The position numbers were made by a program, and so were the translations under genes. The notes beneath the pieces are model-generated. The model was given only the letters and a program-made list of their open reading frames with translations. It did not search any database and had not been told where the DNA came from. Below, in pieces: positions 41,982-50,794 of a stretch of DNA of 64,000 bases. The DNA comes from Kitasatospora terrestris (GTDB lineage: Bacteria; Actinomycetota; Actinomycetes; Streptomycetales; Streptomycetaceae), in contig NZ_BAABIS010000001.1 in assembly GCF_039542905.1 (NCBI RefSeq), positions 6,200,001 to 6,264,000 on the forward strand, given 5' to 3'. Positions within the stretch are counted from its first letter, which is position 1; each line of letters opens with the position of its first letter.

Positions 41982-42886
41982 CGCCTGCCGCGGGCCAGCA
42001 GCTGGCCCTGGACGTAGGCGGCGAAGTCGGGCCCGGCGGCGGTGGCCACCGGGTCCGCGGCCGTTCCGCCCTTGGTCGTGCCGGAGACCGTGTAGTAGCC
42101 GTAGCGGCCGATCGCCGCGTGGGTGTTGGTGCAGCCCGCGGAGGTGCAGTAGGCGGTCGAGCCGGCCTTCACCAAGCCCTGCACCTGGCCCTTGTGGGCG
42201 GCCTGCGCGGCGTCCGCCTGGGCGCGGGTGTCCATGACGGCGACGCCGACAGTCACCACGCTGGTGCCGGAGACGTAGCTGACCCTGAGCAGCGAGCGGC
42301 AGCCCTGGGCCGCCAGCACGTCACCGAGGCCGCCGGTGGTGGCCTGCCAGCAGGTGCTCGTGGAGCCGTCGACCAGCCGGGTCCAGGTCTTCCCGTCGAC
42401 GCTCAGGGTGGCGGCGGGGAAGAGCGCGGCCGGGCTGAGCGGCGCGGTGTCGGTGGTGGCGGAGGAGATCACCGTCAGCGGGTCGGGCGGGGTCGGAGGG
42501 GCGGCCGGGCCGGTGGTGGTCGCGCTCGCGCTCGGCTTGCCGGCCTTGGTGGCGGAGGGGGCGGCAGAGGCGGATCCGGAGACCGAGGCCGACGGCGAGC
42601 CGGTGGCCGAGGGTGTGGCCGGACCGTCCTCCGGCGAAGGGGCGGTGGCGGTGGGTGCGGTCGGGGCGCCGGTGGCGTCCAGGGCGAGCCGGTCGGCGCC
42701 GTCGGTGCCGCCCCCGGCACGGTTGCCGAGGGCGACGGCGGTCGCGGTGACCCCGCCGACGGCGAGGACGGCGGCCGCCACCGCGCCCGCCCTCCGGAGC
42801 CGCTTGCGCCGGGACTGTTCGCGCTCGTGCTGTTCGGCCAGCGCGGTCCAGTCCGGCGTGCTGTCCGTCCCCCACCCGTCACTCAT
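41978..42886 (-). CDS. Single-pass membrane protein with Ser/Thr/Ala linker
   Basis: A 302-aa hypothetical. A basic cytoplasmic tail (EREQSRRKRLRRAG) precedes one membrane helix near 33-52. A long low-complexity linker rich in Ser, Thr, Ala and Pro (about 60-135) follows, then a folded exterior domain with four cysteines. The layout resembles cell-surface anchored sensor or anti-sigma-like proteins, but I see no known domain. It converges on the exporter with a 4-nt overlap. Confidence 0.75.
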   Translation of the reverse strand: MSDGWGTDSTPDWTALAEQHEREQSRRKRLRRAGAVAAAVLAVGGVTATAVALGNRAGGGTDGADRLALDATGAPTAPTATAPSPEDGPATPSATGSPSASVSGSASAAPSATKAGKPSASATTTGPAAPPTPPDPLTVISSATTDTAPLSPAALFPAATLSVDGKTWTRLVDGSTSTCWQATTGGLGDVLAAQGCRSLLRVSYVSGTSVVTVGVAVMDTRAQADAAQAAHKGQVQGLVKAGSTAYCTSAGCTNTHAAIGRYGYYTVSGTTKGGTAADPVATAAGPDFAAYVQGQLLARGRR

Positions 42887-42956
42887 GGTCGAGGATCATA
42901 GGGCCTGTCCGCTCCCGGCCCGGAGCCGGGAGCGGACGTGCGGCTCCGGTGGTCGG

Positions 42957-44705
42957 TCAGGCGACGGAGAAGTCGTCGCCGTAGACGTCGGCCTGGCCGT
43001 ACCAGCCGTGCAGGTACACGGTGACGGTGCCGTTGGCGCCGGTGGTGAACGGGACGCTCAGCTTGGTCCAGCCGGCCGAGTTGGTCCAGGTGGAGGCGGT
43101 GGCGCCGCCCCGGACGCCGAGGTAGGCGTAGCTGCCCTGGACCCACGCGGTGAGCGTGTAGCGGGTGTTGGGCGCGAGCGTGACGCTCTGGCCGCACTCG
43201 CCGGTCCGGTCCGCGGTCGGGGCGACCCGCAGGGCGCCGCCGCCGGCGTGCACCGGGCCGGTGGCGAGGCCGCCGCCGGCCTGGCAGGTCCACGGGGCGA
43301 GCGTGCCGGACTCCAGGTCGCCGTTGGTGAGTCGGGTCGGGGTGCCGCCGCCGGTGACGGTCAGGGTGTAGACCGTCGAGTGGCTGCCGCTCGCGGAGGT
43401 GCCGGTGACGGTCAGCGGGTAGCTGCCAGGGGTGGCCGAGGCGGTGGTGGTGACGTTGAGCGTGGCGCTCGCACCGGCGGTCACGGTGGAGGCGCTGAGC
43501 GCGGCGGTGACGCCCGCCGGGGCGCCGCTCACCGCGAGGTTGACGGTCTGCGCGGTGCCGGAGACCACGGCGGTGGACAGCGCGGCGGAGGCCGAGCCGC
43601 CGGGCGCGACCGAGCCGGCGGCCGGGCTCAGCGCGAGCGAGAAGTCGTCGGTGGCCGGGGTGCCGTTGGTGAACGGCGCGAAGACGTGGGTGAAGTCCCA
43701 GGTGCCCTGGGCGATGCCGGAGCAGCTGTCCGAGCCGGCCGTGCCGGGGCAGCCGCCGTTGTCGCGCTGCAGGGCCCAGAAGGAGAGGGTGTTGACGCCC
43801 TTGGAGACGGCCCAGTTGTAGACGGTGGTGGCGTTGGCGACGGTGAAGGTCTCGGCCGGGCCGAAGTCGTCGATGCCCAGCATCTCGGTGATGCCGATCG
43901 AACCCCACAGCTGCGCGGGCGTCCTGGCCGGGTAGAGCTTGGCGAGCTGGTTGTACAGGCCGGTCGCGGCGGTCTGGGTGTCGGCGGCCATGTCGTGCGC
44001 GGCGTTGTCGTAGTAGTCGAAGGTCATCAGGTTGACGACGTCGATCCGCGCGTTGTTGGCGACCGCGTTCTTCAGCACGTTGAGGCCGCTGGCCGCCAGG
44101 CCCGAGGTGGTCGTCGGCAGGGTGTAGCCGAACTGCACGGTGCGGCCGTTGGCGGCGGCCCAGTCCTCGACCAGCTTGATCGCCTTGTTGCGGCGGTCGA
44201 TGCCGGCGGTGTTGGCCAGCGAGTTGTCCTCGATGTCCAGGTCGATCCGGGTGATGTCGTAGGTGGTGATCACCTTCTCGAAGGCGGCCGCGACGGCGTT
44301 GACGTCGGTGCAGCTGTCGGCGAGTTCGGTGCCGGTGTTGTCGGCGGTGTAGCCGCCGAAGGAGGGGATGACGTCGCCGCCGCCCGCCCGGATCGTGGCG
44401 ATGTCGGAGCCGAAGGTGGAGGCGGCCACCGGCATCGCCGGGTCGCCGTTCCACAGCGGGGTGCAGGAGCCCTTGCTCTGGGTCTGGAGGAACGCCATGG
44501 TGAGGTGCTTGGCCCCCGACTGGGCGGCGAGCGCGGCCGGGCTCTGGCCGGTCCACGCCTCGAAGTAGGGGGCGAAGACGTGCTGCGGCAGGGGTGTGCC
44601 GGCCGCGGCGGGTGCCGCGTTCGCGGGTGCGGCGAGCAGGCCCAGCGAGGCGGCCAGCAGGGTGCCGGCCGTGAGCAGGGCGTGCAGGGGTCGGTGCAGT
44701 CGCAT
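42957..44705 (-). CDS. Secreted GH18 chitinase
   Basis: A 582-aa exported chitinase. A signal peptide (residues 1-30, ending ANAA) precedes a GH18 barrel with the catalytic DLDIE motif (DxxDxDxE type). An immunoglobulin-like domain (about 340-430) follows, and a C-terminal carbohydrate-binding module (NGDLESGTLAPW to YGDDFSVA). It cuts chitin outside the cell. The start at 44705 follows GGAG on its strand. A DasR-like site upstream indicates control by amino sugar. Confidence 0.93.
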   Translation of the reverse strand: MRLHRPLHALLTAGTLLAASLGLLAAPANAAPAAAGTPLPQHVFAPYFEAWTGQSPAALAAQSGAKHLTMAFLQTQSKGSCTPLWNGDPAMPVAASTFGSDIATIRAGGGDVIPSFGGYTADNTGTELADSCTDVNAVAAAFEKVITTYDITRIDLDIEDNSLANTAGIDRRNKAIKLVEDWAAANGRTVQFGYTLPTTTSGLAASGLNVLKNAVANNARIDVVNLMTFDYYDNAAHDMAADTQTAATGLYNQLAKLYPARTPAQLWGSIGITEMLGIDDFGPAETFTVANATTVYNWAVSKGVNTLSFWALQRDNGGCPGTAGSDSCSGIAQGTWDFTHVFAPFTNGTPATDDFSLALSPAAGSVAPGGSASAALSTAVVSGTAQTVNLAVSGAPAGVTAALSASTVTAGASATLNVTTTASATPGSYPLTVTGTSASGSHSTVYTLTVTGGGTPTRLTNGDLESGTLAPWTCQAGGGLATGPVHAGGGALRVAPTADRTGECGQSVTLAPNTRYTLTAWVQGSYAYLGVRGGATASTWTNSAGWTKLSVPFTTGANGTVTVYLHGWYGQADVYGDDFSVA

Positions 44706-44833
44706 CAGTGCTCCATCAGGCGGATACCGAGGGCGCCGCACGCCCGAGCGGCGCGCGGCGGTGGTGCCTGGTGCAGGGAGGAGCGGCCGGTGGGCACACC
44801 CCCACGATGCGTCCCGGTCGGTGGATACAGAGC

Positions 44834-44865
44834 CCTATGGTTGGTCTGGACCACTCGTCTGTCAA
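44834..44865 (-). promoter_or_regulatory. Chitinase promoter with DasR-responsive element
   Basis: On the minus strand a -35 TTGACA (complement of 44860-44865) is followed by AGTGGTCCAGACCAAC (complement of 44840-44855). This matches the dre consensus for DasR, AGTGGTCTAGACCACT, at 13 of 16 positions. A -10-like CATAGG (complement of 44834-44839) follows with a long 20-nt spacer. The operator lies in the spacer and would block RNA polymerase. Confidence 0.75.
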
Positions 44866-44924
44866 GAGTCCTGACTGTTCGTCAACCATCCTTCCGGAGG
44901 TCGCCGGACGGACCGCACGACCGC

Positions 44925-44964
44925 CCGGAGGCCCCGGCCCGCTGCTGGCGGCCGGGGCCTCCGG
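44925..44964 (-). terminator. Terminator of the osmoprotectant ABC operon
   Basis: A 15-bp GC stem (44925-44939 with 44950-44964) and a 10-nt loop begin 9 nt after the binding-protein stop. Confidence 0.75.
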
Positions 44965-44973
44965 AGGGGGCGG

Positions 44974-45885
44974 TCAGCCGAGGCCGTTGGTCTTCAGCCA
45001 GTCCTTGGCGACCGCCGAGGGGTCCTCCTTGTCCACCGAGACCCGCTTCATCAGCGCGGTCAGCCCGGCGGTGTCCAGCTTCGCCGAGACCGCGTTGAGC
45101 GCCGCGCTCGCGGTGGCGTCCACCCCCGCCCTGTTGACCAGCGGGGTGACGTTCTGGACGCTGAACAGGTTCTTCGGGTCGGCCAGCGGGACCAGCCCGA
45201 ACTGGACGATCCGCGGGTCGGTGGTGAACACGTTGCCCACCTGGATCCCGCCGTCCTTCAGCGCGTTGGCCGTGGTGTCGCCGGTGGGCTTCCACTCCTT
45301 GAAGGTCAGCCCGTAGACGTCCTTGAACTGCTGCTCCCGCCGCGACTTGAACTCCGGCGGGCCGCCGACCGCCAACTCGCCCGACTTGCCCGCCAGATCG
45401 GCGACGCTCTTCAGCCCGAGCCGGTCGGCGGTCTCCTTGCTGACGGTCAGCGAGTCCTTGTCCTCGGCGGCCGCCGAGTCCAGGATGCCGAGCGCCGACG
45501 GCAGCTTCTCCTTCAGCGCGGCGTTGACCTGCTCGGTGCCGGACGCGGTGCTCTTCGCGTCCAGGTAGCCCAGCAGTGCGCCGTTGTACTCCGGCAGCAC
45601 GGTCAGCGCACCGCTCTGCAGCTGCCCGTACAGCACCTCGCGGCTGCCGATGTTGAACTTCTCCTCGACCTTCACGCCCTTGGCCTTCAGCGCCTGCGAG
45701 TAGACCGACGCCAGCAGCACGTTCTCCGGGAAGTTGGCCGAGCCGACCACCACCGTCGAACCGCCGGACCGGGGAGCGCCGGAGCCGCCCGCGGCCAGCG
45801 GGTCGCCGCCGGCGGAGGACGAGCAGGCCGCCGCGCCCAGGACCAGGGCGGCCGCGGTCAGCGTACGTACCAGACGGGTCGTCAT
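44974..45885 (-). CDS. Osmoprotectant ABC substrate-binding lipoprotein (OpuCC-like)
   Basis: A 303-aa glycine-betaine/choline-type binding lipoprotein. The lipobox is AAACS near residue 21. The mature part has VVVGSANFPENVLLASVYSQAL and LPEYNGALLGYL, typical of the OpuAC/ProX quaternary-amine group. It is the last gene of a four-gene operon and overlaps the preceding permease as ATGA. Confidence 0.9.
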   Translation of the reverse strand: MTTRLVRTLTAAALVLGAAACSSSAGGDPLAAGGSGAPRSGGSTVVVGSANFPENVLLASVYSQALKAKGVKVEEKFNIGSREVLYGQLQSGALTVLPEYNGALLGYLDAKSTASGTEQVNAALKEKLPSALGILDSAAAEDKDSLTVSKETADRLGLKSVADLAGKSGELAVGGPPEFKSRREQQFKDVYGLTFKEWKPTGDTTANALKDGGIQVGNVFTTDPRIVQFGLVPLADPKNLFSVQNVTPLVNRAGVDATASAALNAVSAKLDTAGLTALMKRVSVDKEDPSAVAKDWLKTNGLG

Positions 45886-46604
45886 ATCAGTTCCTCGTGG
45901 TGAGTGCGGGTTGAACGGTCAGTACGGCCGGTGGGGGTGCGCGCGGCCCCGGTGCCGGGCGGCTCCGCCGCGCGGATCAGCACGGCGAACAGCAGTTGGG
46001 CGGCCACCGCCAGCAGGACGACCAGCAGGGCGCCGCCGAGCGTGGTGGCGAAGTTCCGGGTGGCCAGGCCGTCCACCACGTACCGGCCCAGACCGCCGAG
46101 CCCCGCGTACGCGGCGATCGTCGCCGTCGCGATCACCTGGACGGTCGCGGTCCGCAGGCCCGCCAGCAGCGTCGGCAGCGCGGTCGGCAGGCAGACCCGC
46201 AGCAGCGTCTGCGGATGGGACAGCCCGATGCCGCGCGCCGCGTCCCGGACCTCCGGGTCGGTGGAGCGGACGCCCTCCGCGGCCGCCACCAGCAGCGGCG
46301 GCGCGGCCAGTGCCACCAGCGGCACCAGGACCGAGAGCTCACCGACGCCCACGAGCAGCACCGCCAGCGTCACCAGGCCCAGCGTCGGCAGCGCCCGGGC
46401 GATGCCGGTCAGCGCCGTCACCGCGACGACGCCCCGGCCGGTGTAGCCGATCAGCAGCCCCAGCGGGACGGCCGGCAGCGCCGCCCAGAACAGGGCCTGG
46501 GCGGTGAACGCCAGATGCTCCGAGACCCGGACGGCGATCGAATCGGGGCCCGCGTGGTGCGCGGGGTCGGCGAGGAAGTCGTTGATCCAGGCCAGCCAGT
46601 TCAC
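45882..46604 (-). CDS. Osmoprotectant ABC permease
   Basis: A 240-aa inner-membrane permease with about six hydrophobic segments. The coupling loop AARGIGLSHPQTLLRVCLPTALPTL carries the EAA-like G. The GTG at 46604 overlaps the upstream permease stop as GTGA, and the gene overlaps the binding-protein gene as ATGA. It pairs with the other permease to form the membrane channel. Confidence 0.9.
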   Translation of the reverse strand: MNWLAWINDFLADPAHHAGPDSIAVRVSEHLAFTAQALFWAALPAVPLGLLIGYTGRGVVAVTALTGIARALPTLGLVTLAVLLVGVGELSVLVPLVALAAPPLLVAAAEGVRSTDPEVRDAARGIGLSHPQTLLRVCLPTALPTLLAGLRTATVQVIATATIAAYAGLGGLGRYVVDGLATRNFATTLGGALLVVLLAVAAQLLFAVLIRAAEPPGTGAARTPTGRTDRSTRTHHEELI

Positions 46605-47263
46605 CGGGCACCGCCCCTCGTCGCCCACGGAGCGAGCAGCCGGCCCGCCAGCACCAGCAGCAGGTCCACCGCCAGCGCGAGCAGCACCACCAGCACGATG
46701 CCCGCGACGATCGGCGTCGGGAACGTCCGCTGGAAGCCGTCGATGAACAGGTAGCCCAGGCCGCCCCGGCCGATCAGCGCGCCGACGGCCGCGAGCGAGA
46801 TGCTCGACACCGCTGCCACCCGCAGACCCGCCACCAGGAACGGCAGCGCGGCCGGCAGTTCGACGGCCGCCAGGCGGTGCCACGGCCCGTAGCCCATCGC
46901 GGTAGCCGCCTGCCGGACCGGATCCGGCACCGTCCGCAGGCCGTCCACCGTGGTGGGCAGCAGCACCGCGACCGCGTAGAACGTCAACGGGATCATCACG
47001 GTGGCCATCTCGGCCAGGCCCGTGTACGGGATCAGGACCACGAAGACCGCCAGCGACGGCAGCGCGTAGACGACGTTGAAGACGGCGGCGAGCGGCTGGT
47101 AGAGCCGCGGGAACCGCGTGCACGCCAGGCCGAGCGGGACGGCCAGCGCCAGCGCGACGGCCACCGGGACGAGGGCGATCACGGCGTGGTCGGCGGTGAG
47201 GGAGGAGAGGTAGGCCAGATGGCTCCCGATCCACGGCCACCGCACCAGGGGCTCACCGTCCAT
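46601..47263 (-). CDS. Osmoprotectant ABC permease
   Basis: A 220-aa permease homologous to the next one, with the loop QAATAMGYGPWHRLAAVELPAALPFL and GGLGYLFIDGFQ near the end. It overlaps the ATPase gene by 11 nt and the second permease as GTGA. The two permeases make a heterodimer in this family. Confidence 0.9.
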   Translation of the reverse strand: MDGEPLVRWPWIGSHLAYLSSLTADHAVIALVPVAVALALAVPLGLACTRFPRLYQPLAAVFNVVYALPSLAVFVVLIPYTGLAEMATVMIPLTFYAVAVLLPTTVDGLRTVPDPVRQAATAMGYGPWHRLAAVELPAALPFLVAGLRVAAVSSISLAAVGALIGRGGLGYLFIDGFQRTFPTPIVAGIVLVVLLALAVDLLLVLAGRLLAPWATRGGAR

Positions 47264-48368
47264 GGGGGCCCCCGTCCGGGGAGGCGTGCGCGACCGCGCC
47301 CGGCAGGGCGGCTCGGGCCTCGACGGTGCGGGGCGCGGCCGCCTGTGGCGGGGCGGCGTCGAGGGCGGTGACGACGGCGGTGCGGGTGGCGAGGCCGAGG
47401 GGGCGGTGGTCGGGGGTGAGGGCGAGGGCGAGGCCGGTGGGGGAGAGGACGGCGGCGTCGAGGGCGGTGCGCAGGGTGTCGCGGCCGGGGTGGAAGGAGG
47501 GAGCGGGGTGGAGGCCGGTGGGGCCCCGCCAGCCGAGGGGACGGCCGTCGGGGTCGAGGGCGAGCTCCCAGTCGTGCTGGGCGGGGTGGCCGACGGGAAG
47601 GAGTTCGATGTGGTCGGCGGGCCGCAGGCCGAGGCCCCGCAGGCCGCGGTCGCGGCCGAGGAACGCGGCCACGCCGTCGTCCGCGGGCCGGGTCAGCAGG
47701 GTGTGCGGGTCGGCGAGTTGGGCGATCTCGCCGTGCTTGCGCAGGACCACGACCCGGTCGCCGAGCCGGACGGCTTCCTCGATGTCGTGGGTGACGAAGA
47801 GCACGGTCTTGTGCAACTCGGACTGGAGGCGGAGCAGTTCCTCCTGCAGCCCGGTGCGGACCAGCGGGTCGACGGCGCTGAAGGGTTCGTCCATCAGCAG
47901 TACGGGCGGGTCCGCGGCGAGCGCCCGGGCCACGCCGACCCGCTGCTGCTGTCCGCCGGACAGCTGGGCGGGGTAGCGGCGGCCGAGTTCCGGTTCGAGG
48001 CCGACGAGTTCGAGGAGCTCGGCGGCGCGGGCGCGGGCCCGCCGGCGGTCCCAGCCGAGCAGGCGCGGCACGGTGGCGACGTTGTCGACGACGCGCCGGT
48101 GCGGGAACAGCCCGGCCTGCTGGATCACGTAGCCGATGCCGCGGCGCAGCTGTGCGGGCGGCAGGGCGGAGACGTCGGCGCCGTCCAGCAGCACCCGGCC
48201 GGCGGTGGGTTCCACCATGCGGTTGACCATCCGCAGGATGGTGGTCTTGCCGCAGCCGGACGGGCCGACCAGCACGGTGATCTGCCCGGCGGGGACGTCG
48301 AGGTCGAGGCCCCGGACGGCGGTGGTGCCGTCCGGGTGGCGCTTGGCGGCGCCGTCGAATGTGATCAC
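47253..48368 (-). CDS. Osmoprotectant ABC ATPase (OpuCA-like)
   Basis: A 371-aa ABC ATPase. Walker A GPSGCGKTT, signature LSGGQQQR, Walker B VLLMDEPFSAVDP and switch THDIEEA are all intact. After about residue 240 there is a tail where OpuCA proteins carry CBS domains; here it is short and degenerate. It leads the operon ATPase-permease-permease-binding protein, whose substrate is probably glycine betaine, choline or carnitine. Confidence 0.9.
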   Translation of the reverse strand: MITFDGAAKRHPDGTTAVRGLDLDVPAGQITVLVGPSGCGKTTILRMVNRMVEPTAGRVLLDGADVSALPPAQLRRGIGYVIQQAGLFPHRRVVDNVATVPRLLGWDRRRARARAAELLELVGLEPELGRRYPAQLSGGQQQRVGVARALAADPPVLLMDEPFSAVDPLVRTGLQEELLRLQSELHKTVLFVTHDIEEAVRLGDRVVVLRKHGEIAQLADPHTLLTRPADDGVAAFLGRDRGLRGLGLRPADHIELLPVGHPAQHDWELALDPDGRPLGWRGPTGLHPAPSFHPGRDTLRTALDAAVLSPTGLALALTPDHRPLGLATRTAVVTALDAAPPQAAAPRTVEARAALPGAVAHASPDGGPHGR

Positions 48369-48415
48369 GGAGGGGTTCCTAGCGGGTGGCCGCGGATGGT
48401 TCGAACACTGGTCTG

Positions 48416-48444
48416 ATTATGGCGTCAGGTCGACGCCCCGTCAG
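48416..48444 (-). promoter_or_regulatory. Promoter of the osmoprotectant operon
   Basis: On the minus strand CTGACG (complement of 48439-48444), 17 nt, then CATAAT (complement of 48416-48421). The -35 lies inside the end of the rhodanese gene. The start point would be about 40 nt before the ATPase ATG. Confidence 0.5.
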
Positions 48445-48844
48445 GGAATTCGGCGGCGTGTCCGGGTGCTGGACGGGTCGTCGGGAGGCCGGCCGCCGCC
48501 CAGGCGCGGAACCCGCCGTCCAGGTCGGTGGCCCGGTGCAGGCCGAGTTCGCGCAGGGTGGCCGCGGCGAAGCTGGAGGCGTAGCCCTCCGAGCAGACCA
48601 CGATCACGGCCTGGTCCGGGCCGGTGGCCTCGGGGATCCGGTACGCCCCGCCGGGCTCCAACCGCCATTCCAGGACGTTGCGTTCGATGATCAGGGCGCC
48701 GGGGATGCCGCCCTCCTCGGCGCGCTGCGCGGCGGGGCGGATGTCGACCAGCAGCGCGCCGCCGGCGACCGCCTGCCGGGTCTCGTGCGGGCCGGGCCGG
48801 CGGACCCCCGCTCGGGCCCGGGCCAGCAGTTCGTCGACGCTCAC
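48425..48844 (-). CDS. Rhodanese-like sulfurtransferase
   Basis: A 139-aa single-domain rhodanese with an active-site cysteine in VVCSEGYAS and the family blocks LLVDIRPAAQR and GIPGALIIERNVLEWRL. The GTG at 48844 overlaps the cysteine dioxygenase stop as GTGA. Pairing with cysteine dioxygenase is typical in actinobacteria and suggests handling of sulfane sulfur made during cysteine breakdown. Confidence 0.9.
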   Translation of the reverse strand: MSVDELLARARAGVRRPGPHETRQAVAGGALLVDIRPAAQRAEEGGIPGALIIERNVLEWRLEPGGAYRIPEATGPDQAVIVVCSEGYASSFAAATLRELGLHRATDLDGGFRAWAAAGLPTTRPAPGHAAEFPDGAST

Positions 48845-49329
48845 CACTGCTCCGGTCCCTCCACCGCGGTGCGGACCAGGCCGCCGGCCCGCAGCTCGTA
48901 CCGGGACATCGTGCTGAGCGGCGGCGAGTACGCGTGCAGGGTGACCGCCGGACCGGTGGAGGTGTTGCGGACGTCGTGCAGGTACTGCGGGCCGAACGCG
49001 CGGTGCGCGCCGGACGCCAGGCGACGGACCGTCAGGCCGTGGTCGGGCCCGGCGAGGGCGAGCTCCTCCAGCTCGCCGAGGGCGACGGTGAAGGCGCCGC
49101 GGGCCCCGCCGTGGTCGTGGAAGCCGGTGGACTGGCCGGGCAGCCAGCTGATCAGCCACACCTCGTGGTCGTCGGCGGCGACCAGCCGTTCGTACCAGCG
49201 GTCGGCGTGGGCGAGGCGGACCCGGTGGATCCACTCCTCGGGGCGTTCGGCGAGATCCCGGACGATCGCGCGCAGGGCGTTGGGCGAGAGCGGCTTGACG
49301 GCGTGCGGGGACGCCAGGTCGACAGGCAT
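48841..49329 (-). CDS. Cysteine dioxygenase
   Basis: A 162-aa cupin-fold enzyme that oxidises cysteine to cysteine sulfinate. Iron ligands are in STGFHDHGGARGAFTV (two His) and QYLHDVRN (third His). The ATG at 49329 follows a leader peptide ORF by 123 nt. The next gene, a rhodanese, overlaps as GTGA. The leader suggests control by cysteine supply. Confidence 0.9.
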   Translation of the reverse strand: MPVDLASPHAVKPLSPNALRAIVRDLAERPEEWIHRVRLAHADRWYERLVAADDHEVWLISWLPGQSTGFHDHGGARGAFTVALGELEELALAGPDHGLTVRRLASGAHRAFGPQYLHDVRNTSTGPAVTLHAYSPPLSTMSRYELRAGGLVRTAVEGPEQW

Positions 49330-49452
49330 GTGTCAGGTCCTCGGGGTGTGCCGGGGCGCCGCGCGGCACGGGGTGCGCACGGCGGGGGACGGCAGGTCGG
49401 AAAGGGGTGGTTCAGTGGTCCCGGAGGTCGGCACGGGACTGGGGGGAGAGCG

Positions 49453-49530
49453 TCAGCGGGCACACATGTCGCTCGCCTGGCGTCGCAGATCGACGTGCAG
49501 GCGGCAGACCAGGGGGGTGCCGGGCTTCAT
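49453..49530 (-). CDS. Cysteine-type leader peptide
   Basis: A 25-aa ORF containing LVCRLHVDLRRQASDMCAR, the LHVDL-R-AS-C pattern of actinobacterial cysteine leader peptides. Cys codons lie at positions 9 and 23, the second near the end, so low cysteinyl-tRNA would stall the ribosome. It is on the same strand and upstream of cysteine dioxygenase. The 123-nt gap contains a GTGCCG...CGGCAC hairpin that could act in attenuation. Confidence 0.8.
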   Translation of the reverse strand: MKPGTPLVCRLHVDLRRQASDMCAR

Positions 49531-49659
49531 GGGGCGATCGTTCACGACCGGGCGCCCGCCCGTCAAGTGACGTCCACGGCGCGGCGGGCCGCGGATGGCG
49601 CCGCCGGCCGTACGTGATCTAGGGTCGACGGGGACCGGACGTACGGGGAGGGTCGGGGG

Positions 49660-50532
49660 ATGGACCAGGATGAACTGCTCGCCGCGCGCTTCGAGGAGCA
49701 CCGCGGCCGGCTGCGCGCGGTGGCCTACCGGATGCTCGGCTCGCTCGGCGAGGCGGAGGACGCGGTCCAGGAGGCGTGGTTCCGGCTGCACCGCGCGGAC
49801 GTCTCGGAGGTGCGCAACCTCGCGGCGTGGCTGACCACCGTGGTCGGCCGGGTCTGCCTGGACCTGCTGCGCTCGCGCACCTCCCGCCGGGAGGACCCGC
49901 TGGAGTGGGAGGCGCACCTGCCGGACCCGGTGATCAGCGGCCCGGACGGGGTCGACCCGGAGCAGCAGGCGCTGCTCGCCGACTCGGTGGGCCTGGCGCT
50001 GCTGGTGGTGCTGGACCGGCTGCCGCCGGCCGAGCGGCTGGCGTTCGTGCTGCACGACATGTTCGCCGTGCCGTTCGAGGACATCGCCGAGATCGTGGAC
50101 AAGTCCCCTGCGGCGACCCGGCAGTTGGCCAGCCGGGCGCGGCGGAAGGTGCAGGGCGCCGGTACCCCCGACGCGGACCTCGCCCGGCAGGCGGAGGTGG
50201 TCGACGCGTTCCTGGTGGCCGCCCGCGGCGGGGACTTCGAGGCGCTGGTGGCGCTGCTCGACCCGGACGTGGTGCTGCGGGTGGACACCGGGGTGTCCGC
50301 GATCATCCGCCGGGGCGCGGCCGAGGTCGCCGGCCAGGCGGTGCTGTTCCGCGCGGCCGCGCAGGTCTCCCGGCGGGTGCTGGTCAACGGCCTGCCCGGG
50401 ATGGTGGCGCTGCCGGACGGCGGCGCCGCGCAGTCGGTGATGGGCCTGACCGTCCGGGACGGCCGGATCGTCGAGATGTACATCATCGCCGACCCGGAGC
50501 GGCTGGCCGGGCTGGACCTCTCCCGGCTCTGA
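49660..50532 (+). CDS. SigJ-like ECF sigma factor with SnoaL-like tail
   Basis: A 290-aa extracytoplasmic-function sigma factor of the SigJ/ECF41-like class. Region 2 is RLRAVAYRMLGSLGEAEDAVQEAW (in parts, about 16-39) and region 4 is AFVLHDMFAVPFEDIAEIV (about 128-146). A C-terminal SnoaL/NTF2-like domain (about 180-285) follows. No separate anti-sigma gene is beside it; in this class the tail itself regulates activity. The usual carboxymuconolactone decarboxylase partner is absent here. Confidence 0.88.
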   Translation: MDQDELLAARFEEHRGRLRAVAYRMLGSLGEAEDAVQEAWFRLHRADVSEVRNLAAWLTTVVGRVCLDLLRSRTSRREDPLEWEAHLPDPVISGPDGVDPEQQALLADSVGLALLVVLDRLPPAERLAFVLHDMFAVPFEDIAEIVDKSPAATRQLASRARRKVQGAGTPDADLARQAEVVDAFLVAARGGDFEALVALLDPDVVLRVDTGVSAIIRRGAAEVAGQAVLFRAAAQVSRRVLVNGLPGMVALPDGGAAQSVMGLTVRDGRIVEMYIIADPERLAGLDLSRL

Positions 50533-50590
50533 GGGCACGGCCGCCCCGGGTCCGTCGCGCCCCCCACGGGCGGCGGACCCGGGGCGGTGC

Positions 50591-50794
50591 TCACTCGTCC
50601 CCGGCCGCGTCGCCCTCGGCCTGCGCCGCGGCGCTCTCGGCGGCGTCCACGGCCTGCTGGTACTGCTGCACCTGGGCCGAGTCGTCCTTCGGACTGCTGT
50701 TCGCCGCACCGGAGTTCGGGCCGCACGCGGTGAGCAGTGCGGTCGCGGCCAGGGCCAGCACGCCGACGGCGGCGGCGGTCCGGCGGCGGATCAC
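50591..50794 (-). CDS. Small lipoprotein
   Basis: A 67-aa lipoprotein with a signal peptide and lipobox LLTAC. The mature part is short, charged and rich in Gln and Ala (QVQQYQQAVDAAESAAAQAE), likely helical. The GTG at 50794 overlaps the upstream gene's stop as GTGA. It follows a secreted protein and, further upstream, a two-component system. No family is recognised. Confidence 0.65.
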   Translation of the reverse strand: MIRRRTAAAVGVLALAATALLTACGPNSGAANSSPKDDSAQVQQYQQAVDAAESAAAQAEGDAAGDE

